Positions 1 through 6,951 of a stretch of DNA of 14,418 nucleotides are shown here, one piece after another. The notes beneath the pieces are model-generated. The model had not been told where the DNA came from. It saw only the letters and a program-made list of their open reading frames with translations, and made no database searches. Numbering within the stretch: position 1 is the stretch's first letter; each line of letters opens with the position of its first letter. The position numbers were made by a program, and so were the translations under genes. The DNA is from Pseudomonadota bacterium. GTDB taxonomy: Bacteria; Pseudomonadota; Alphaproteobacteria; Rhizobiales; Xanthobacteraceae. The stretch lies in assembly GCA_023434095.1 (NCBI GenBank), contig JAEYTJ010000241.1:1-14418 (forward strand), written 5' to 3'.

Positions 1-4
1 CCCG

Positions 5-1030
5 TCACAGGCCCATCAGAAAGGCCGGCAGCAATTCGCGTTCGCTGGTGATGTCGAGCTTGTCGTAGATGCGCAGCTTGTGGTTCTTCACCCCGCCCAC
101 GGAAATGTTGAGCTGGCGGGCGATCGAGGCGTTGTGGTGCCCCTCGAAGGAGAGCTGAACGATCTGCTTCTGCCGCTCCGTCAGGCCGTAGAGCTGCGCC
201 AGCCGGTCGAGGCGGCTGGCGAAATCCCGGGGCTCCTTGCGCAGCACGAAGACGCTCGCGTCGTGCAGCAGCGCGTCGGTGGCCTCGCAGGCCGGCCGCA
301 GCAGGCACCAGCCGCCATTCGCGGGGATGACATGGCGGTCGGTCGAGGTCAGATGCCCGGGCAGAGTCTCGCGGTCGAAGGCCTGCCGCGCCGCCTCGGC
401 CCAGCCTTCGGACTGGAAGAGGCAGGCGCCGCTGGCGGTCACGATGCGGACTTCCGCCGGCACCCCGCCCGAGAGCATGGCACTGCGCGCCACCTGCCGT
501 TCCACCGTTCGCGTCACATGCTGGCGGTGCATCTCCAGGAGAATGTCGAGCATTTCGGAGGCGAGGCGCAGTTCCCCCTCGTCGAAAGCCTGCCGGTGCC
601 GGTCGAGACACAAGGCGAGGAAGCTCCGCTCGTTCAGCGGCAGCAGGAGCGCGAGTTCGTCAACCACGCCGAGATCGACGTCGAGATAGCGCGCATAGGT
701 GCGGTCGAGCGGACCATCGGCGCAGAGCGTCCTCAGGCTGATCGCCCGGTGTCCCTCGCTGGCGATCGGCGCCCGCGCCAGCGGATCGAGCTGCCAGAGC
801 TTGTCCGCATAGGCCGACTTGGCGCGCGGCGCCATGCCGGATTCGGAGAGGATGCGGGGCTGCGCCGCGGTCTCGTAGCGCGCCATGATCCAGAAATCGC
901 ACGGGATCAGCGGCGCGACGGCGCCGATCACGCTCTCATAGAAGGCATCGTCACCGATCCGCGACATGACGCGCGCCAACTCCCGGCCGAAGCCTGCCGG
1001 CAGATCATGGCCGCGTCCCTGGGGTCCCAT
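5..1030 (-). CDS. LuxR-family helix-turn-helix transcriptional regulator
   Basis: This is a probable DNA-binding regulator of the divergent transport/catabolic operon. The last ~60 residues form a typical LuxR/GerE HTH: the segment beginning LYGLTERQKQIVQLSFEG (about residues 280-297 of 341), followed by NASIARQLNISVGGVKNHKL and a C-terminal helix. The preceding ~280 residues match no autoinducer, PAS or receiver domain that I recognise. They look like a divergent ligand-sensing domain of the kind common in alphaproteobacterial solo LuxR proteins. The frame is open to an upstream ATG at 1084 (359 aa). I prefer ATG 1030 because GAGAGGGAG lies 10 nt before it, whereas 1084 has no ribosome binding site and the extra 18 residues are low-complexity and Arg-rich. 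The stop is TGA at 5-7. Family is confident; target and ligand are inferred from position only. Confidence 0.85.
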   Translation of the reverse strand: MGPQGRGHDLPAGFGRELARVMSRIGDDAFYESVIGAVAPLIPCDFWIMARYETAAQPRILSESGMAPRAKSAYADKLWQLDPLARAPIASEGHRAISLRTLCADGPLDRTYARYLDVDLGVVDELALLLPLNERSFLALCLDRHRQAFDEGELRLASEMLDILLEMHRQHVTRTVERQVARSAMLSGGVPAEVRIVTASGACLFQSEGWAEAARQAFDRETLPGHLTSTDRHVIPANGGWCLLRPACEATDALLHDASVFVLRKEPRDFASRLDRLAQLYGLTERQKQIVQLSFEGHHNASIARQLNISVGGVKNHKLRIYDKLDITSERELLPAFLMGL

Positions 1031-1040
1031 GCGGGCTCTG

Positions 1041-1049
1041 CTCCCTCTC
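1041..1049 (-). promoter_or_regulatory. Ribosome binding site that decides the LuxR start
   Basis: Read on the minus strand this is GAGAGGGAG, ending 10 nt before the ATG at 1030. No comparable purine-rich stretch precedes the upstream in-frame ATG at 1084, so the shorter protein is favoured. Confidence 0.5.
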
Positions 1050-1108
1050 GTTGCAGCCCTCGGCTGACGCAGGAACCATGCCATGGCCGGCTACGGGCGC
1101 GGCGGGCG

Positions 1109-1122
1109 GTGACTGCGGTCAC
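1109..1122. promoter_or_regulatory. Palindromic candidate operator in the divergent intergenic region
   Basis: GTGACTGCGGTCAC is an inverted repeat of GTGAC/GTCAC with a 4-nt centre, between the divergent LuxR gene and the operon. Even-symmetric dyads of this type are common binding sites for dimeric LuxR-type regulators. A possible -10 element, TTATAC (1148-1153), would place the palindrome centre about 44 bp upstream of transcription start, a position typical for an activator touching RNA polymerase. No convincing -35 is visible. A second, weaker repeat, CATCG-N11-CGATG, spans 1153-1173. That this is the operator is inference. Confidence 0.35.
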
Positions 1123-1207
1123 TATGGAAGAGCCGGCGCACGCCCCCTTATACATCGGTGATGAGCTGCGATGGTAGTCATACGCCGCTCCAAGAGGGAA
1201 TGGTCGC

Positions 1208-2335
1208 ATGTCCGGGTCTCGCCTGCTCACCCACCTTTCACCCACCCGCCGGGACGTGCTGCGCTTCGGGGCACAGGCGGCGATGTTCGCGACCATTGCC
1301 AGCCAGGTGGATTTCACCCGCCCGGCCTATGCGGGCGAGGCCAAGCTGACCGGGCCGCTCAATGTGCTGGCCTGGGCCGGCTACAACGACCCGGAGTTGA
1401 TGCGCGGCTTCACCGAGCTGACCGGCGTCGAGCTCAACATCAAGGAAGCCGAGAGCAATGGCGCGCAGCTGAGCCTGGTGCAGGCCGGCACCACCAAGTT
1501 CGACGTGATCAACCCGGACGCGGTGTGGACCTCGAAATTCGCCGCCGCCGGCCTCACTTTGCCGATCGACACCGCCAAGCTGCCCTCGCTCGAAGACACG
1601 CTGCCGGCGTTCCGCAACCGGCCGGAGACGATGGTGGACGGCAAGGTCTACGCCATTCCGACCCGCTTCGGCGTCAATGGCTTCGTCTACTGGCCGGACA
1701 AGATTTCCGCCGCCGCTGCGGCCGATGCGGAACTCGCCTGGGACCCGGCGCTGAAGAACCGCGTCGAGATCATCGACTGGCCCGAGCTTTATCTCTGGAT
1801 GACCGGCAAGTGGATCGGCCAGGAGAAGCCCGAGGAGGCGACCGGCGAGGCGCTGCAGAAGATCCTCGACAAGATGATCGCCTTCCGCCCCAACATGCGG
1901 GCGCTGCAGGCCGATATGGGCACGGTGAAGTCCGACCTGACCAACCGCGAGGCGTGGATGGTGTGGGGTTCTTCGAGCGACAATGTCCGCACCACGGCCC
2001 GCCTCGCCGGCGCCGATGTCGAGCTGTCCATTCCCAAGCAGGGCGGCGCCATGTGGATGGAGACGCTGCAGATCGTGCGCGGCACCGAGCATCTCGCCTC
2101 CGCCATGGCCTATATCGACTACATGACCAGCGCCAAGGCGATGAAGCAGATGGCGTGGGGCGCGGACAAGTTCGCGGTGACCAATGCCAAGGTGAAGGAC
2201 CTCCTCACCCCCGAGCAGGTGAAGGCGCTCGGCCTCGACAAGATGGAAGAATGGGTCGCCAACTGCCAGATGAGCCTGGCGCCCGTCGACGAGAACGCCT
2301 GGGCCGATGCCTGGCAGACCTTCAAGATGGGTTGA
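1208..2335 (+). CDS. ABC transporter periplasmic substrate-binding protein, polyamine-type (Tat-exported)
   Basis: This 375-residue solute-binding protein delivers a small ligand in the periplasm to the permeases encoded downstream. The N-terminus carries a Tat-type signal: SPTRRDVLRF with the twin arginines at residues 14-15, then a hydrophobic alanine-rich stretch, then a likely cleavage after AYA (residues 40-42). The mature protein resembles the PotD/spermidine-putrescine class (SBP_bac_8-like): NVLAWAGYNDPELMRGFTEL near its start, then FDVINPDAVWT and KVYAIPTRFGVNGFVYW, as in family members. Length is normal. ATG 1208 follows an AGAGGGA ribosome site about 10 nt upstream. It is the first gene of the operon, 11 nt before the racemase-like gene. 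The ligand need not be a polyamine, because neighbouring genes point to a ring or amino-acid-like compound. Confidence 0.88.
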   Translation: MSGSRLLTHLSPTRRDVLRFGAQAAMFATIASQVDFTRPAYAGEAKLTGPLNVLAWAGYNDPELMRGFTELTGVELNIKEAESNGAQLSLVQAGTTKFDVINPDAVWTSKFAAAGLTLPIDTAKLPSLEDTLPAFRNRPETMVDGKVYAIPTRFGVNGFVYWPDKISAAAAADAELAWDPALKNRVEIIDWPELYLWMTGKWIGQEKPEEATGEALQKILDKMIAFRPNMRALQADMGTVKSDLTNREAWMVWGSSSDNVRTTARLAGADVELSIPKQGGAMWMETLQIVRGTEHLASAMAYIDYMTSAKAMKQMAWGADKFAVTNAKVKDLLTPEQVKALGLDKMEEWVANCQMSLAPVDENAWADAWQTFKMG

Positions 2336-2346
2336 GGCGGACCGCC

Positions 2347-3078
2347 ATGCATATCCGTGTGATCGTTCCGGTGCTGGATTCGAAGGAGCTGGTGGGCAAG
2401 GCCGAGGCCGAGTACCGCTCCTTCGCCGGGCCCGGCGTCGACATCTCCGCCGTTCCGCTGGGGCGGGGCACCAACTCCATCGAAGCGGAATTCGATTCCG
2501 CGCTCGCCGCTCCGGAAGTCATGCGCCTCGCCCGCGAGGCGGAGGCGGACGGCGTGGATGCCTGCACCATTGCCTGCTTCACCGACCCCGGCCTGTCCGG
2601 GGCCCGTGAACTCGTCTCCATTCCGATCGTCGGGGAGGGCGAGGCCGCGCTGCACATGGCGGCCATGCTGTCGAACCGCTTCACCGTGTTCATCACCGAG
2701 AAGCCGCTGTTCCCGCTCATCCGCCGCGTCGTTGCGCGCTATGGGCTGGAGCGCAACCTCGCCTCGGTGCGCGCGGCCGGCGCCAGCGTGCTGACCCTGG
2801 ACGAAAGCTGCCTTCCCCATATCATTGCCGAGAGCATCGACGCGGTGGATCGCGATGGCGCGGAGGCGTTCGTCATGGGCTGCACCGGCACCGGATTCGA
2901 CATGGCGCAGGCGGTGGAAGAGGCGCTGCATCGCCATTTCGGTGTGTCCGTCCCGGTGATCGACCCGGGCAAGGTGGCGCTGCACTTCGCCCGCGCCATG
3001 GTCGCGACGGGGCTTAAGCCCTCCAAGCTCGCCTATCCCATGCCGGCTTTCGCCCGCGACGAATACGCCTTCGCGTGA
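2347..3078 (+). CDS. Asp/Glu/hydantoin racemase-family protein
   Basis: This 243-residue cytoplasmic protein belongs to the cofactor-independent Asp/Glu racemase superfamily, nearest in feel to hydantoin racemases. These enzymes deprotonate and reprotonate a carbon using a pair of cysteines. The two expected cysteines are present: C77 in ACFTDPGL and C179 in VMGCTGTGFD. The N-terminus MHIRVIVPVL and the later SIPIVGEGEAALHMA also match hydantoin-racemase-type proteins. The gene sits between the binding-protein gene and the permease genes. Its stop overlaps the next start as TGATG (3076-3080), which implies translational coupling. A likely role is to interconvert enantiomers of the imported compound (for example a 5-substituted hydantoin) so that a stereospecific enzyme downstream can use both. 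Other superfamily members are decarboxylases or maleate isomerases, so the exact reaction is not settled. Confidence 0.85.
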   Translation: MHIRVIVPVLDSKELVGKAEAEYRSFAGPGVDISAVPLGRGTNSIEAEFDSALAAPEVMRLAREAEADGVDACTIACFTDPGLSGARELVSIPIVGEGEAALHMAAMLSNRFTVFITEKPLFPLIRRVVARYGLERNLASVRAAGASVLTLDESCLPHIIAESIDAVDRDGAEAFVMGCTGTGFDMAQAVEEALHRHFGVSVPVIDPGKVALHFARAMVATGLKPSKLAYPMPAFARDEYAFA

Positions 3079-3965
3079 TGAGCGCCCCCATCTCCGCGCG
3101 GCGGCGGACATCCCTTGCGGCCCTGCTGCCGACCGCCGGACTGCTGCCATTGGTGCTGTGGCAGATCGTGTTCTTCGTCCTGCCGGTGGTACTGATCCTC
3201 GGCCTGAGTCTCTGGCGGACCAGGAACTACCGGCTGATCCCCGATTTCACCTTCGACAACTATGCCGCCATTTTCGCGCGGCCGGCGATCTGGCGCGCCT
3301 TGCTGCTGTCCGTCGAGACGGCGGCGTTCGTCACCGTCGCCTGCGCCGTGCTGGCCTATCCGGTTGCCTATTTCATCGCCAAGAAGGCGGGCCGGTGGCG
3401 CGGGCTGCTGCTGGTGGCGGTGATCGCGCCCTTCTGGGTCAGCATCGTCATGCGGGTCGCCGCCTGGCGGCTGCTGCTGGGCGAACGCGGCGTCATCAAC
3501 CAGACAGTGATGGCCCTGGGACTGACGGACGAGCCGTTGAGCTTCCTGCTCTATTCGCCGGTCTCGACGGCCATCGGGCTGATCTACGCCTATCTCCCGC
3601 TTTATGTGCTGCCGCTCTACGCCGCCATCAGCAACATCCACGACAGCTGGATCGACGCGGCGATGGATCTCAACGCCAGCCCAGCCCGCACCTTCTTCGA
3701 GGTGATCCTGCCGCTCTCCGCGCCGGGCCTGGTGGTGGGCGCCGTGTTCTGCTTCGTCTTTGGCTTAGGCGAGTTCGTGACGCCGGCGCTGCTGGGCGGC
3801 GGGAAGCAGCTCATGTTCTCGCAGGTGATCCAGGACGAGTTCCAGCGCCGGCTAGATTGGCCGAGCGGCGCGGCGATGGCGGTGGTGCTGCTCGTTCTCG
3901 TCTTCGCGGCGCTGGCCGTGTCGATGAAATGGATCCGCCGCGCCAGCGGGGAGGCCGGCTCGTGA
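3078..3965 (+). CDS. ABC transporter permease, PotB-like
   Basis: This inner-membrane permease of 295 residues has about six hydrophobic segments (near residues 24-46, 77-100, 108-134, 163-185, 215-237 and 264-285). It carries the cytoplasmic EAA loop that contacts the ATPase: DAAMDLNASPARTFFEVILP at about 193-212. This is the layout of the spermidine/putrescine-type PotB family. The ATG at 3078 overlaps the racemase stop (TGATG). A GTG at 3075 would add one residue and cannot be excluded. The 3' end overlaps the next permease start (GTGA at 3962-3965). It forms a heterodimeric channel with the following gene product. Confidence 0.92.
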   Translation: MSAPISARRRTSLAALLPTAGLLPLVLWQIVFFVLPVVLILGLSLWRTRNYRLIPDFTFDNYAAIFARPAIWRALLLSVETAAFVTVACAVLAYPVAYFIAKKAGRWRGLLLVAVIAPFWVSIVMRVAAWRLLLGERGVINQTVMALGLTDEPLSFLLYSPVSTAIGLIYAYLPLYVLPLYAAISNIHDSWIDAAMDLNASPARTFFEVILPLSAPGLVVGAVFCFVFGLGEFVTPALLGGGKQLMFSQVIQDEFQRRLDWPSGAAMAVVLLVLVFAALAVSMKWIRRASGEAGS

Positions 3966-4759
3966 ACCGCCTCTCCTTCCGCTGGGCGCTGCCGGCCTAT
4001 TCGGTTCTGCTCTACGCCTTCCTCTACCTGCCGATCATGGTGATCGTGCTGTTCGCCTTTGACGCGAAGGCAATTCCGGGTCTGCCCCTGGCCGGTTTCA
4101 CCACCGACTGGTTCGGTGCGAGCCTGACGGATGCCCGGCTTGTCGGATCGTTGTTCACCAGCATACGGCTGGCGCTGCTGGCGGCAGTGCTTTCGACTGC
4201 GCTCGCCATGCCCGCCGCCATGGTGCTGGCCTGGCGGCCGGTACGGATGAAGTCGCTGCTGCTCTGCCTGGTCCTCGGCCCGGTCGTGCTGCCGCAACTG
4301 GTGCTCGGCCTCGGCCTCGTCGTCCTGTTCCGCGCGGCGCCCGATCTGATCGGGCAGCCGGCCATCGTGCTGGCGCACACGACGATGACGTCGAGCTATG
4401 CGACGCTGATGCTCTATTCGCGCTTTCTCGGTTTCCGCCGGAGCTACATCGAGGCGGCGATGAATCTCGGCGCGAACGAGTTCGTCACCTTTCGCGAGGT
4501 GGTGCTGCCGCTGGTCGCGCCGTCGCTGATCGCCGTGCTGCTGCTGGCCTTCACCGATGCGTTCGGCGAGTTCGTCGTGGCCTGGTTCCTCGCCGGCTTC
4601 ACCGAGACCCTGCCCATCGCCATCTGGACCTCGCTCCGGCAGGTCATCTCCCCCAAGATCTACGCGCTCTCCGCCATGGTGATCCTGGTGACGCTCGCCG
4701 TCAGCGTCTCCGCTCAGGTCTGGATCATCGGCCAGAGCCGGCGCGAAAGTGAGTCGTGA
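3962..4759 (+). CDS. ABC transporter permease, PotC-like
   Basis: This second inner-membrane permease has 265 residues from a GTG start at 3962 that overlaps the stop of the PotB-like gene (GTGA). Hydrophobic segments lie near residues 12-33, 67-90, 97-123, 135-152, 185-210 and 233-256. The EAA motif EAAMNLGANEFVTFREVVLP is at about 164-183 and is closer to the consensus than that of its partner. The N-terminal membrane segment, with LYLPIMVIVLFAF, is typical of PotC-type proteins. An open reading frame extends upstream to 3158 in the same frame. That extension lies inside the PotB-like gene and is Arg/Gly-rich shadow sequence, so the GTG is chosen as start. The product pairs with the PotB-like subunit and docks the ATPase encoded 3 nt downstream. 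Confidence 0.92.
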   Translation: MNRLSFRWALPAYSVLLYAFLYLPIMVIVLFAFDAKAIPGLPLAGFTTDWFGASLTDARLVGSLFTSIRLALLAAVLSTALAMPAAMVLAWRPVRMKSLLLCLVLGPVVLPQLVLGLGLVVLFRAAPDLIGQPAIVLAHTTMTSSYATLMLYSRFLGFRRSYIEAAMNLGANEFVTFREVVLPLVAPSLIAVLLLAFTDAFGEFVVAWFLAGFTETLPIAIWTSLRQVISPKIYALSAMVILVTLAVSVSAQVWIIGQSRRESES

Positions 4760-4762
4760 CCG

Positions 4763-5845
4763 ATGACCGACCTTCCTCCCCATGCCGTCGAACTGCGGGC
4801 TGTCAGCAAGGTGTATGGCGCCAGCGCCGCGGTTCGCGACGTCTCGATGGAGATACCGCGCGGCGCCTTCGTCACCATTCTCGGCCCTTCCGGCTGCGGC
4901 AAGTCCACCTTGCTGCGCATGATCTCCGGCTTCGTCACGCCGAGCTCCGGCGATGTGCTGATCGACGGTGTGTCCGTGGTCGGTGCCGCCCCCTATGAGC
5001 GCGACACGGCCATGGTGTTCCAGGACTACGCGCTGTTTCCCCACCGGACGGTGGCGCAGAATCTCGCTTTCGGCCTGCGCATGCGCAAGGTGCCCAAGGA
5101 CGCGATCGCCAGCCGGGTCGAGGCGATGCTGGAACTGGTCAACCTCAAGGGCTTCGGCGACCGCAGGGTAAGCCAGATTTCCGGCGGGCAGGCGCAGCGC
5201 GTGGCGCTCGGCCGGGCGCTGATCGTGCGGCCGGCGGTGCTGCTGCTCGACGAGCCGCTGGGCGCGCTCGACCTCAAGCTGCGCAAGCAGATGCAGGCCG
5301 AGCTGAAGACCATCCACCGCGACCTCGGCCTCACCTTCGTGGCGGTGACGCACGACCAGGAGGAAGCGCTGACGCTCTCCGATCGCATCGCGGTGATGAA
5401 TGGCGGGGCGCTGGAACAGTTCGACACGCCGGAGAACCTCTACCGGCGGCCGGCGACGCGCTTCGTGGCCGACTTCGTCGGCAACGCCAACCTGCTGGAC
5501 GGCCGGCTTGTCGAGGCCGGCGGCATCGAACTGGACGGGCTGGGGCTCACGCTGGCGGTCAGTGACGCCCAGCGTGCGGGACGTAAAGCCCCGGCGCGGG
5601 TCGCGCTGGTGGTGCGCCCGGAGACGGTGGCCGTCGGCCCCCAGGTGCCGGCGGGACATGAGTGCCGGATCGAGGCGCAGGTCGAGGAAATCATGTTCTC
5701 CGGCGCCGTGCAGCAGATCGTCGGCCGCCTGCCGGACGGCCGGCGCATCGCGGCCCATCAAAGCGCTGCGCTGCCCGCACCCGAGCGAGGGGCGCGTGCG
5801 ATCTTTTCCTGGCCGGGCCAGTCCGTCTGGCTGGTCGACGCCTGA
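4763..5845 (+). CDS. ABC transporter ATP-binding protein, PotA-like
   Basis: This ATPase of 360 residues powers import through the two permeases. All nucleotide-binding motifs are visible: Walker A GPSGCGKST (41-49), Q-loop VFQDYALFP with Q87, signature ISGGQAQRVALGRAL (139-153, Ile replacing the usual Leu), Walker B VLLLDEP with D163 and catalytic E164, D-loop GALD, and switch H197 in VTHDQEEA. Residues from about 240 to the end form a TOBE-like regulatory domain, as in PotA/FbpC/UgpC-type importers. ATG 4763 lies 3 nt after the preceding stop. A GTG at 4756 is an alternative. The gap to the DUF917 gene is 23 nt. The class is certain; the transported substrate is not. Confidence 0.94.
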   Translation: MTDLPPHAVELRAVSKVYGASAAVRDVSMEIPRGAFVTILGPSGCGKSTLLRMISGFVTPSSGDVLIDGVSVVGAAPYERDTAMVFQDYALFPHRTVAQNLAFGLRMRKVPKDAIASRVEAMLELVNLKGFGDRRVSQISGGQAQRVALGRALIVRPAVLLLDEPLGALDLKLRKQMQAELKTIHRDLGLTFVAVTHDQEEALTLSDRIAVMNGGALEQFDTPENLYRRPATRFVADFVGNANLLDGRLVEAGGIELDGLGLTLAVSDAQRAGRKAPARVALVVRPETVAVGPQVPAGHECRIEAQVEEIMFSGAVQQIVGRLPDGRRIAAHQSAALPAPERGARAIFSWPGQSVWLVDA

Positions 5846-5868
5846 TCCCCCTTCAAGGGCTGCTTTCC

Positions 5869-6951
5869 ATGCGTGAACTCGACTATGACGAACTGGAGGC
5901 GCTCGCCATCGGCGCGGGCGTGCTCGGGACGGGCGGCGGCAATCACCCGCATCTCGAACTCATGTGCGCGCAGGCGGAGTACCGCCGCGGTCGGCGCATC
6001 CGCCTGATCGATCCCGACGAACTGGCCGACGAGGCCCGCGTCGCGGTGGTGTGCATCATGGGCGCGCCGCTGGTGACCAAGGAGCGCCTGCCGGAGCCGC
6101 AGTCGATCTGCCGCGCCGTGCGGCGGATGGAGGCGCATACCGGCCGGCCCTTCGACGCCATCATGTCGATCGAGATCGGCGGCGAGAACGCTTTCTTCGC
6201 CATGCTGGTCGGGATGGAGCTCGGCCTGCCCGTGGTCGATGCCGACACGATGGGACGGGCTTTTCCCGAGGCCCAGATGGCGAGCTTCGCCATTCGCGGG
6301 CTGAACGTGGCGCCGTTCGCCATCGCCGACATCCGCGACAACGAAATCCTGATCCCCTGCGCCGAAAGCGCCACCCGCGTGGAGCGCATCGGCCGGCGCA
6401 TCGTGGTGGAACTCGGCTCCATCGCCGGCACCTGCACCGCGCCGCGCTCCGGCGCCGAGGTGAAGGCGCATGCCATCCTGCGCTCGGTCTCACGCGCCAT
6501 TGCCATCGGCCACACTATCCAGGCGGCCCGGGACGCTGGCGCCGATCCCGTCATGGCGCTCGTCGAGGGCGCGCACGCGCGGCTGGACTTCTCCGGCAAG
6601 GTCGAGGACGTGTCGCGGCGCACCGAGGGCGGCTTCGTGCGGGGCACGGTGCGGCTCACCGGCAGCGCGGCGCATCAGGGCCAGGAAATGCTCATCGACT
6701 TTCAGAACGAGTTTTCGGTGGCACGGCGCGACGGGGCTCTGGTCGCCTCGGTGCCGGACCTCATCACCGTGCTGGACGAAGAAAGCGCCGAGGCCATCGG
6801 CGCGGAGGTCGTCCGTTACGGCCAGCGTGTCGCCGTCATCGTGCTTGCCGCCGACCCGATCATGCGCAGCCCGGAAGGGCTGGCGGTCGTCGGCCCGCGG
6901 GCCTTCGGCTACGACTTCGACTATCGCCCGTTCGAGGAGCTTGCCCGATGA
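5869..6951 (+). CDS. DUF917 (S-methyl-thiohydantoin desulfurase-like) protein
   Basis: This 360-residue cytoplasmic protein is of the DUF917 family, recognised from the glycine-rich start AIGAGVLGTGGGNHPHLE (about residues 13-30), AIMSIEIGGENAF, the VDADTMGRAFPEAQM segment, and the usual family length. As I recall, the two halves of this family have been renamed S-Me-THD N- and C-terminal domains after a S-methyl-thiohydantoin desulfurase. That would fit a pathway acting on hydantoin-like rings, but I cannot confirm that this member has that activity. ATG 5869 is preceded by AAGGG about 10 nt upstream. The 3' end overlaps the hydantoinase-like start (ATGA, 6948-6951). DUF917 next to a short HyuA protein is a familiar pairing, which suggests joint action on one substrate. 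Confidence 0.85.
   Translation: MRELDYDELEALAIGAGVLGTGGGNHPHLELMCAQAEYRRGRRIRLIDPDELADEARVAVVCIMGAPLVTKERLPEPQSICRAVRRMEAHTGRPFDAIMSIEIGGENAFFAMLVGMELGLPVVDADTMGRAFPEAQMASFAIRGLNVAPFAIADIRDNEILIPCAESATRVERIGRRIVVELGSIAGTCTAPRSGAEVKAHAILRSVSRAIAIGHTIQAARDAGADPVMALVEGAHARLDFSGKVEDVSRRTEGGFVRGTVRLTGSAAHQGQEMLIDFQNEFSVARRDGALVASVPDLITVLDEESAEAIGAEVVRYGQRVAVIVLAADPIMRSPEGLAVVGPRAFGYDFDYRPFEELAR

Noticed and set aside
1148..1153. TTATAC as a firm sigma-70 promoter
   Set aside because: No acceptable -35 hexamer is present at the right spacing, so it is only mentioned as a possible activator-dependent -10.
80..1177. 365-residue plus-strand open frame opposite the LuxR gene
   Set aside because: No family resemblance, antisense to a clear LuxR HTH gene, and composition typical of a shadow frame.
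3158..3961. Upstream extension of the PotC-like permease frame
   Set aside because: It lies inside the PotB-like gene and has Arg/Ala-rich shadow composition; the GTG at 3962 overlapping the preceding stop gives a normal-length permease.
3617..5761. 714-residue open frame on the minus strand opposite the transporter genes
   Set aside because: His/Gln/Arg/Gly-rich low-complexity translation with no recognisable motif, lying fully antisense to three well-supported ABC transporter genes. It results from high GC at third codon positions.
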